A DNA stretch of 12,916 bases, from positions 609,005 through 621,920 of the forward strand of contig MU646443.1 in assembly GCA_026770585.1 (NCBI GenBank), read 5' to 3'. The notes below the pieces were generated by a model. That model ran no database searches and was not told the DNA's origin. It saw only the letters and a list, made by a program, of their open reading frames with translations. The DNA is from Baffinella frigidus (Eukaryota; Cryptophyceae; Cryptomonadales; Baffinellaceae). This document shows, in pieces, positions 5,797 to 11,134 of the stretch (position 1 is its first letter; the number at the start of each line of letters is the position of its first letter). The position numbers were made by a program, and so were the translations under genes.

Positions 5797-6001
5797 GTAT
5801 CATTATATTAATAGTGACGCAACCTATAATTAGTTTTGTAAAGCAACTCGTTCTGGTACAAATTATAATAAAAAAGCCATTTAAAACTAAAAAGGCTCCA
5901 ATTTCTTTTTAAACGAGGTCTCGTTTTATAATTTATACCACAATGAGTTACTTTACAAAACTAATTATAGGTTGCGGCACTATGAATATGCAGAGTATCA
6001 T
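5797..6001. mobile_element. AT-rich foldback J with 7-bp direct flanks
   Basis: The left arm TATTAATAGTGACGCAACCT then ATAATTAGTTTTGTAAAG, AACTCGTT and TGGTA pairs with the right arm, which ends GTTGCGGCACTATGAATA. Arms are about 60-70 bases and the turn holds TTAAAACTAAAAAGGCTCC. GTATCAT occurs at both outer edges (5797-5803 and 5995-6001), a possible 7-bp target duplication, though the right end carries several unpaired bases inside it. This is the most AT-rich stretch of the window. No open frame of note. Confidence 0.85.
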
Positions 6002-6008
6002 CACCGAC

Positions 6009-6222
6009 CACCAGCAACCCGTAGCAGCTTTTACCGGATTCTTGCAGATCCTTGCAAGAATCCGGGAACGATTATTTTTTGGGGGTTTATTCGCAGGACC
6101 CTACGGTAGGAGTCCCTAGGGACCTCGGAATTGCTCACTGCAGATACGAACAGATATGTCCGGTTTAGCTGAAATTTACCACAGTACCCGATCCGGTTAA
6201 AAGCTGCAACGGGTTGCTGGTG
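6009..6222. mobile_element. Foldback K with internal stem-loop and CCTACGGTAGG
   Basis: CACCAGCAACCCGTAGCAGC then TTTTACCGGAT pairs with ATCCGGTTAAAAGCTGCAAC then GGGTTGCTGGTG. Just inside the left arm is a second hairpin, CCGGATTCTTGCA (6034-6046) and its complement (6053-6065). The interior also has CCTACGGTAGG (6100-6110) followed by the palindrome GTCCCTAGGGAC (6112-6123). A minus-strand frame of 94 codons (6031-6315) crosses the palindrome and is judged spurious. Confidence 0.85.
6100..6123. other. CCTACGGTAGG plus GTCCCTAGGGAC motif
   Basis: Two short palindromes side by side, CCTACGGTAGG and GTCCCTAGGGAC, separated by one base. The same pair (either strand, spacing varying) is found at 110, 275, 3921, 3962, 8198, 9944 and 9965, often with TATGA or CATACG nearby. 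Confidence 0.6.
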
Positions 6223-6355
6223 AGCCCATACGTGAGTGCTGTGCCGCTGGATATTTTTGCTATGTTGGTGAGGCAAGCAAACAGTACATCCAGAAATTTC
6301 CCCTCCTACCTTCATTGGCTGCTTTCATTCTATGTTAAAACGCCGCTGAGGCGGG

Positions 6356-6833
6356 GGCGTGCCTCGGTAGAGAGGAACGGCACGCCGGTTGTCCGCGACG
6401 CCCTGTCCCCCGGCGTGTCCGGCGTCGTCCCACGGTTCGATGGTTGATACCGAGATCCTTCTCCCCAGGCGGGTTGTCGGGGAGGAAAGTCGAGGCTTCC
6501 GGGGGCTCGCCCGGGGAGGCTCCCTTCGCTTTTGAAACGGGGGTCCATGGTGGCGGCCTGGCCACAGCAGATGTGTTGGGTCAGGGTCACAGCACGCCGA
6601 CACCGACGAGGGAGTCTCCGGCAAGTCGAAACCGACGAGGGAGACACTGATGGAGCTGCTGCGTGCTGGTTGGCCTGGTGTGGCAAAGGTTCTACCTAAA
6701 TCCAGAGTTTCAAGAACCAAAAGCCAAGTTGTTCCTGAGACTACCTCAGAATTTGTGCTGCAGACATCTGAGCAGAGGAACACGGCTGCCTCCTTGCTTG
6801 CGACCTCTCCCATCCTGTATCTTTGCTTGTGAC
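6356..6833 (+). repeat. Family L segment, copy 1
   Basis: A GC-rich segment repeated in the same orientation at 11427-11902. Long shared stretches include GTCCGCGAC, CCCCCGGCGTGTCCGGCGT, CCCCAGGCGGGTTGTCGGG, TTTGAAACGGGGGTCCAT, GGCGGCCTGGCCACAGCAGA, TTGGGTCAGGGTCAC and GAATTTGTGCTGCAGACATC. Both strands are open in several frames in both copies, but the differences are not concentrated at third codon positions in the parts I compared. It may be a decayed exon-containing segment or a non-coding subtelomeric unit. Indels between copies break each frame. Confidence 0.85.
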
Positions 6834-6892
6834 GCGGTGCGGGGCCAGCTTTCTTGAAGGATTAACGATCACTGCGTCGATCAGAACAAAAT

Positions 6893-6945
6893 CTCCCAAA
6901 AGTGAATTCGGCAACTTAATCCGTAAGTAAAGCAACTTTTGGGAG
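6893..6945. repeat. Short inverted repeat CTCCCAAAAGT
   Basis: CTCCCAAAAGT (6893-6903) pairs with ACTTTTGGGAG (6935-6945) around a 31-base loop. Directly after it, CAAAACCTAAAGGACCTAG resembles the end of the family M unit. A loosely similar pair (ACTCCAA, TTGGAGT) lies at about 11964-11990, after family L copy 2, so both L copies are followed by such a hairpin. Confidence 0.55.
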
Positions 6946-7114
6946 CACCCCTCACAAAACCTAAAGGACCTAGAAAGGACAACCCCTTTTCACCTTGTGG
7001 GGTATCCGTGGCTGGAGATCTTATGCTCCAACCATGGGATACCATGAGCCTCAGAACAAGGCTGACTTGGGTTCGGTGTGTGTGCGGGCGCGCTCCTTAT
7101 TGGAAGCAATCAAA

Positions 7115-7537
7115 CACCCCAAGAGAACCACCCACTATCCCCTCTTCACGAGCTTCACGAGCCTCTGCACTGGAGAGCTAAACGCGATCCGAAAGCAAAA
7201 ATGCTTTTTCTGCAGATCTTTTCTACGGAAAGGCGTGTCGTTGGGCCATGTTGGGAGAAATCAAAACCTAAAGGACCTAAAATGCTTTCTCTGCAGTCCT
7301 TTCACTCAAGCACCCCAAGAGAGCCCCCCTGTATCCCCTCTTCACGAGCCTCTGCACTGGAGAGCGAAACGCGATCCGAAAGCAAAAATGCTTTCTCTGC
7401 AGATCCCTTCTACGGAACGGCGTGTCGTTGGCATATGTTGGGAGAAATTAAAACCTAAAGGACCTACAGGACCTTTTTACGGAAGGGCGTGGCGCTGGGC
7501 TATGTTGGGCGAAATTAAAACCTAAAGGACCTAAAGA
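7115..7537 (+). repeat. Family M tandem array, two units and a partial third
   Basis: Units start with CACCCCAAGAGA at 7115 and 7311, a period of 196 bases. Each holds CTCTTCACGAGC, CTCTGCACTGGAGAGC, GCGATCCGAAAGCAAAAATG, CTGCAG, TCTACGGAA, GGCGTGTCGTTGG, ATGTTGGGAGAAAT and AAAACCTAAAGGACCTA. Unit 1 has a duplicated TTCACGAGC and ends with an extra part-unit; the third unit starts only at about 7469. One plus frame reads STERRVVG then CWEK and PKGP in both full units. Single-base indels break it before and after, so if this was ever coding it is not now one intact gene. Confidence 0.85.
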
Positions 7538-7787
7538 GGAGCGCGCGTCTCTGCTGGCGCCTGCCCCCCCCATCGTCCACGCCTTCCCCGTTGGTTAGTT
7601 ATTTCGTCCTAGTGGACTTGCTTGGAAGCCATAATATTCCGTCGCCGTGGCAGGATGACCTTCCTGGGGAGAATTGAATCAATCCAAAACATAGCTTTGT
7701 GCTTTACCTAAAGATAGTATTGTTCACTCATTGGTCAGCTTAGCCTTGCCGTAATTTTGAAATAGCACACAATCATCCATAAGATAG
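7538..7787. other. Spacer with a 34-bp segment shared with 12270-12303
   Basis: No gene seen. CCGTCGCCGTGGCAGGATGA followed by a CTTCCTGGGGAGA stretch at 7639-7672 recurs at 12270-12303 with one difference. ATTTCGTCCTAGTGGACTT at about 7600 resembles short segments at 8663 and 8850. The rest (7673-7787) is AT-rich with no structure I can see. Confidence 0.55.
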
Positions 7788-8099
7788 CACCCTCCAACTT
7801 TGCAAACATATTTTGAGTGCGAGGAGTTCTGGAAGCAAGAACTGGCTGCGCTCCTCGAAGAGCTTGTGGCCGGAGAGGCAGAAGACCTTGCCGCTCAGCA
7901 CGCTGCTATGCTGGCCAAGATAAATGCTTTCTCTGCAGTCCTTTCTACGGAAGGGCGTGTCGTTGGCATATGTTGGGCGAAATTAAAACCTGAAGGACCT
8001 ACAGATGGCTCTGAGATGGCTCCAGAAGCCCTCCAATCCGGTACATGTAAATTGCTCGGAAAGATGTCCGAAGCAGGAGCTGTACATGTACAGCTGTAG
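7788..8099 (+). CDS. Possible exon or relic coding segment running into family M
   Basis: The frame is open from just after a TAG at 7785 to a stop at 8097-8099, about 103 codons with no ATG at its start. The first 40 residues (from TYFECEEFWKQELAALLEEL) are acidic and alternate charged and leucine or alanine residues, as in an amphipathic helix or coiled coil. This is more protein-like than any other frame in the window. It then enters a solo family M unit (LSTEGRVVGICWAKLKP). Sequence before the frame ends in AG, so a splice acceptor is possible but not shown. No family is recognised. It could be a gene fragment captured by the repeat, or chance. Confidence 0.25.
   Translation, partial: HPPTLQTYFECEEFWKQELAALLEELVAGEAEDLAAQHAAMLAKINAFSAVLSTEGRVVGICWAKLKPEGPTDGSEMAPEALQSGTCKLLGKMSEAGAVHVQL
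7920..8004 (+). repeat. Family M solo copy
   Basis: ATAAATGCTTTCTCTGCAGT then TCTACGGAAGGGCGTGTCGT, TGGCATATGTTGGGCGAAAT and AAAACCTGAAGGACCTACAG matches the second half of the family M unit. The first half (CACCCCAAG to GATCCG) is absent. Confidence 0.85.
8078..8095. repeat. Perfect 18-bp palindrome
   Basis: AGCTGTACATGTACAGCT is its own reverse complement. GGTACATGTAA stands 38 bases before it, giving a repeated TACATGTA core. Confidence 0.8.
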
Positions 8100-8167
8100 A
8101 GGCTTAGTAGAGGCGCCCATGCAGAACGGGACCAACGAGCAGGGCGGCTCGGGCCTGCCGTTCTGGG

Positions 8168-8229
8168 TATCCCTGAAGTGGCCAGGAGGCTCATACGCCC
8201 TGCGGTAGGGCCCTAGGACCTGCCTAGGG
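8168..8229 (-). mobile_element. Family N MITE, truncated copy
   Basis: TATCCCTGAAGTGGCCAGGA then GGCTCATACGCCCTGCGGTA and GGGCCCTAGGACCTGCCTAG match the reverse complement of the family N element at 9882-10006. This copy has one fewer CCTACCGTAGG block. Homology stops after CCTAGG, so the other terminal repeat is missing. A separate hairpin (8234-8259) follows. Confidence 0.8.
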
Positions 8230-8233
8230 CGTG

Positions 8234-8259
8234 ATAGGGTGAATGAATATTCACCCTAT
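8234..8259. repeat. Hairpin ATAGGGTGAAT
   Basis: ATAGGGTGAAT and ATTCACCCTAT are exact complements around a four-base loop (GAAT). It follows the break point of the truncated family N element. Confidence 0.8.
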
Positions 8260-8282
8260 GGGCACTTGCATGTAAGGAATAA

Positions 8283-8345
8283 GCCCCACATAGGAGAAGT
8301 GGATGTGACTTGTGTACAGTCACTCCGACTACTCCTACGTGGGGC
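8283..8345. repeat. Foldback with 28-bp arms and 7-base loop
   Basis: GCCCCACATAGGAGAAGTGG then ATGTGACT pairs, with four mismatches, with the segment from AGTCACTCCGACTACTCC to GTGGGGC. The loop is TGTGTAC. Arms this long on a 7-base loop would make a stable hairpin if transcribed. Frames crossing it (8213-8603, both strands) show no protein features. Confidence 0.8.
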
Positions 8346-8519
8346 GTGTCCCCAGCCTGGGCGCCAGAGCCGTCAGGGCTCAGCTGCGGCCCTGGAAGAA
8401 AAGTTACTTCATGTATGTACATGGAACGCGACATTGGAACCGTTTCTGGACTTCCCGCAAAAATCGTGATTTCCGGCTCTGGAATTTCGTGCTCCAGACG
8501 AAGTTCGAACTTCGCCCTC

Positions 8520-8641
8520 TACAGGGGTACCTCGCTCATCAGAAACAGCCTACCCCTAGGACCCTACAGTAGGCCTATGCCTAGGGCCCTAAGGTGGTCC
8601 TAAGGGGGGGGTCAGTTTCGTATGAGCGAGGTACCCCTGTA
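8520..8641. mobile_element. TA-flanked MITE (Tc1/mariner-like by inference)
   Basis: The terminal inverted repeat ACAGGGGTACCTCGCTCAT is exact on both sides, and shorter blocks (CCCCTAGGACC against GGTCCTAAGGGG) pair further in. A TA lies at each edge (8520-8521 and 8640-8641), consistent with the TA target duplication of Tc1/mariner and related elements. The internal 118 bases have no open frame. The middle has CCTACAGTAGGCCTATGCC, a variant of the CCTACGGTAGG motif. Confidence 0.85.
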
Positions 8642-8701
8642 GGCGATGATTCCGATAATCGTCCAATTCGTCCTCCTGGACCAAACCAAGTCGTTCTACT
8701 G

Positions 8702-8815
8702 GATCCTTTAGGTCCTTGAGGTTCTTCGAGCTCCCAACATAGGCGGACACCGGAACTGGTCCTGCAGAAAAGCCACGTTTCCTTTCGGATCACATCCAGG
8801 CCCCCCGGTGCAGAG
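8702..8815 (-). repeat. Family M copy, inverted and diverged
   Basis: Read on the minus strand this gives CCTCTGCACCGG, GTGATCCGAAAGGAAACGTG, TTTTCTGCAGGACC, TATGTTGGGAGCTCGAAGAA and CCTCAAGGACCTAAAGGATC, in the same order as the family M unit at 7335-7465. It is the only inverted copy in the window. TTCGTCCTCCTGGACC flanks it on one side (8663) and TTCGTCCTACTGGACC on the other (8850), as direct repeats. Confidence 0.75.
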
Positions 8816-8946
8816 GATCGCGGCAGAAACCGGCTAAAGGGTATCGATCGCATTCGTCCTACTGGACCGAAACTCCGCCACTAGATTCCGCTTCCGCGCC
8901 TCTTCGGCAAGGGCCGCGGCGGGCGGAAGGTTGAATTCCGAGGCGA

Positions 8947-8996
8947 GCCCAAAGTGGCCGGGGCCACTTTGCCCAAAGTGGCCGGGGAAACTTTGG
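8947..8996 (+). repeat. 24-bp tandem pair GCCCAAAGTGGCCGGGG
   Basis: GCCCAAAGTGGCCGGGG starts at 8947 and 8971. The first copy folds on itself (CAAAGTGGCC against GGCCACTTTG). It lies in the GC-rich lead-in to the second telomeric block. Confidence 0.75.
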
Positions 8997-9015
8997 AGCC
9001 GCGCCTGCAGGTCGC

Positions 9016-9044
9016 GCTCCTCTCTGTCGCGCGTTTGCTCCTGC
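9016..9044 (+). other. Telomere-junction motif, copy 3
   Basis: GCTCCTCTCTGTCGC then GCGTTTGCTCCTGC directly precedes GTTTAGGG. It matches the motif at 568-596 in both sequence and position relative to the telomeric block. Confidence 0.7.
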
Positions 9045-9728
9045 GTTTAGGGCTGAGGGTTTAGGGTGTAGGGTTTAGGGTTTAGGGTTTAGAGTTTAGG
9101 GATCCCTCCAGGGTTTCGGGTTTAGGGTTTCGGGTTTCGGGTTTCGGGTTTAGGGTTTCGGGTTTCGGGTTTCGGGTTTCGGGTTTCGGGTTTCGGGTTT
9201 AGGGTTTAGGGATACCTCCAGGGATTAAGGTTGAGGATTTAGGGTTCAGGGTTCAAGGTTTAGGGTTTAGGGTAGGGTTGAGGGCTTAGGGTTTCGGGTT
9301 TCGGGTTTCGGGTTTAGGGCTGAGGGCTTAGGGTTTAGGGTTTAGGGTTTAGAGTTTAGGGCTTAGGGTTTAGGGTTTAGGGTTTAGGGTTTAGGGTTTA
9401 GGGTTTAGGGGTTAGGGTTTAGGGCTTAGGGTTGAGGGTTTAGGGTTTAGGGATCCCTTCAGGGTTTGGGGTTTAGGGTTTAAGGTTTAGGGTTTAGGGT
9501 TTAGGTCTCAGGGTTTAGGGTTTAGGGATCCGCTCAGGGTTCATGGTTTAAAGCTCAGGACTCCCTTCAGGGTTTAGGGTTTATGGATCCCTCCAGGGTT
9601 TAGGGTTTAGGATCTAGGGTTTAGGGTTTAGGGTTTAGGACTCCCTTCAGGGTTTAGGTTTTAGGGATCCCTTCAGGATTTAGGGTTTAGGTTTTAGGTT
9701 TTTAGGTTTTAGGGTTTAGGGTTTAGGC
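9045..9728 (+). repeat. Interstitial telomere-type block 2 (G strand, long)
   Basis: About 680 bases of plus-strand TTTAGGG repeats with variants. TTTCGGG forms runs at 9114-9200 and 9292-9315. Scattered through it are at least eight copies of a non-telomeric word, GGATCCCTYCAGGG or close to it (9099, 9210, 9450, 9526, 9558, 9585, 9638, 9665). This organised degeneracy points to old, internally duplicated repeats, not a live chromosome end. Confidence 0.95.
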
Positions 9729-9768
9729 CGCAGCTCGCGGTTGAGGGCCAGCTCAGCCTGAACCCTGA

Positions 9769-9883
9769 ACCCTTCATCCTTCACCCTCCACCCTCCACTC
9801 CACACCCCTACACCCTACACCCTACACCTTACACCCCTACACCCTACACCCCTACACCCTACACCCCTACACCCTACACCCTA
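9769..9883 (-). repeat. Interstitial telomere-type block 3 (C strand, convergent)
   Basis: Starting near GAACCCTGAACCC, the plus strand carries ACCCTACACCCCTACACCC repeats, that is GTGTAGGG and GGTGTAGGG on the minus strand. The orientation is opposite to block 2, so the two G strands point at each other across about 40 bases (9729-9768) of CGCAGCTCGCGGTTGAGGG-type sequence. GTGTAGGG variants also occur at 618-660 in block 1. The family N element begins at its very end. Confidence 0.9.
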
Positions 9884-10006
9884 TCCCTGAAGTGGCGAGG
9901 TGGTCTCACAGGACCCCCGACCGGTCCTAGGCAGGTCCTAGGGCCCTACGGTAGGGCGTATGAGCCTACGGTAGGGCCTATGAGCCTACTCGCCACTTGA
10001 GGGATA
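9882..10006 (+). mobile_element. Family N MITE, complete copy
   Basis: Terminal inverted repeats TATCCCTGAAGTGGCGAG and CTCGCCACTTGAGGGATA (one mismatch) bound 125 bp. Inside are GGTCCTAGGCAGGTCCTAGG and two direct copies of CCTACGGTAGG with TATGAGCCTA (9944 and 9965). A truncated, inverted relative is at 8168-8229. It abuts telomeric block 3, which supplies CCCTA, so its outer boundary and target duplication cannot be separated from the telomeric repeat. Confidence 0.85.
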
Positions 10007-10052
10007 CATACGCCTCGCCATCCACAGGCAGCAGCATCCGATTGCGTGCAAC

Positions 10053-10198
10053 AATCTCATTTCGGAACATAATAGATTATGTGGCAATCTTCCGGCTTCC
10101 AACGCCGAGGATGAGGGTGGATATGCTATTTCAGGCATTAAAACAAGGCTCCGAAGAGTGTATTCATCCACAGACTCTGTGATGTTCCGAGATTAAAT
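10053..10198 (+). mobile_element. Family B MITE, copy 3
   Basis: AATCTCATTTCGGAACATAA at the left answers the right end CTGTGATGTTCCGAGATTAA. The interior has CGGCTTCCAACGCCGAGG, GATGAGGGTGGATATGC and TATTTCAGGCATTAAAA. Terminal repeats are more eroded than in copies 2 and 4. Confidence 0.7.
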
Positions 10199-10290
10199 CG
10201 GCGAGCAGTTCCTCTTTTGGAAACCCCCTGATCTTCTCTGTCAAAAAAATACCAGCAACGTGCTCCCTTTTAGCTCTGTTTCAGTCTATG

Positions 10291-10326
10291 CACCCACAGC
10301 TGACCCGCACGGGTCGGCTGTGGGTG
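10291..10326. repeat. Stem-loop with 16-bp arms
   Basis: CACCCACAGCTGACCC and GGGTCGGCTGTGGGTG pair with one mismatch around GCAC. It directly follows a short family H match (TAGCTCTGTTTCAGTCTAT, 10270-10288), which breaks off at the start of this hairpin. No T run follows, so I do not call it a terminator. Confidence 0.8.
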
Positions 10327-10363
10327 TGCAGGAAGCTAGGCGAATTCGGAGTGGTGGGGAGTG

Positions 10364-10558
10364 CCACACGAGGCTATCCATGCGAACAGAATAAATGTCA
10401 ATTTTAAATTTTGGGGGGAGAAATTGGGGGGAATGGTCACGTACGTATCTACACGGAAAGCGTGTAGCATGTCCATCTATTCGACCAAACATACCAAACT
10501 TACTACACAAATGCTTACAATCGATATTTATCCTGTTCGCATGGATAGCCTCGTGTGG
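10364..10558. mobile_element. Family C MITE, copy 2
   Basis: The same terminal repeat as copy 1 (CCACACGAGGCTATCCATG followed by CGAACAG) on both ends, 195 bp. The arms continue with AATAAATGTCAATTTTAAA on the left. The core differs from copy 1 and has its own small hairpin (CTACACGG, AAGC, GTGTAG near 10449). It is bracketed by direct repeats of TGCAGGAAGCTAGGCGAATT (10327, and 10559 with small changes), the right one abutting the element. Confidence 0.9.
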
Positions 10559-10579
10559 TGCAGGAAGCTGGCCGAATTC

Positions 10580-10741
10580 AATTTCGGGACACGGCAGAAT
10601 CTGTCCCGCATCTTAAGGCTTCCAAGGCTTAGGATAAGGGTAGATATGCTATTTAAGGGTGGATCAGGGTGGATATGCATAAAACCAAGGCTTAAAATAG
10701 CATAAAATTTGACAGATTCTGTCTTGGTTCGAGATGAAATT
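10580..10741 (+). mobile_element. Family B MITE, copy 4
   Basis: The left end AATTTCGGGACACGGCAGAA then TCTGTC pairs with GACAGATTCTGTC then GGTTCGAGATGAAATT at the right. The interior has GGGTAGATATGCTATTTAAG. A partial internal duplication (GGGTGGATCAGGGTGGATAT) and an answering AAAATAGCATAAAA make it longer than other copies. Family E DNA follows at once (10731-10768). Confidence 0.8.
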
Positions 10742-10772
10742 CGGTGGGGTGGAGATTGCAGGGATCTGGAGT

Positions 10773-10958
10773 AGAGCCATTCCGGTAGGACTTGTCCGCT
10801 TTTCGACTTCGAGATTTCAAGATTTCAGACTTCAACAAGGTTATAAAAGTCGTAAAACGTGTTAAAACGCACCGTTTCAAATCTCATGGTACAAATGACG
10901 TCTCGAAGTCTCGAAGTCTCGAAGTCGAAAAACGGACAAGTCCTACCGGAATAGCTCT
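10773..10958. mobile_element. Foldback O with TA at both ends
   Basis: AGAGCCATTCCGGTAGGACT then TGTCCGCTTTTCGACTTCG pairs almost exactly with the right arm, giving arms of over 40 bases. The right arm has a tandem triplet of TCTCGAAG (10902-10925) absent from the left. TA precedes the left arm and follows the right (10772-10773, 10958-10959), compatible with a TA target site. It separates the right half of a family E copy (10731-10768) from the left half of another (10961-11045), so it may have inserted in family E DNA. Confidence 0.85.
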
Positions 10959-10960
10959 AT

Positions 10961-11045
10961 TTTGGTGGAGTGCAGACCTGGTGTTGCTTCTGCTGAACCA
11001 GGATGTTCTGTTGTTGATAGTAGAGAGCGTCCAGTCTCTCCTGCA
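10961..11045 (+). repeat. Family E dispersed repeat, copy 4
   Basis: TTTGGTGGAGTGCAGACCTG then GTGTTGCTTCTGCTG, GTTGTTGATAGTAGAGAGCG and TCCAGTCTCTCCTGC. It is closest to copy 3 in its right end. On the minus strand a frame reads ERLDALYYQQQNILVQQKQ. No start or domain supports a gene. Confidence 0.75.
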
Positions 11046-11134
11046 AGCATGAGTAGAAATACTTAAAATATCCCCTTGCTGCCACCCAGGAAGGAAACGC
11101 GCGTTCAGTATGTTTATTACTGATCGAAACCAAC

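Noticed and set aside
6325-6813. 162-codon minus-strand open frame in family L
   Set aside because: Overlapping frames on both strands are open here, as expected at high GC content, and the second copy of family L breaks this frame by indels.
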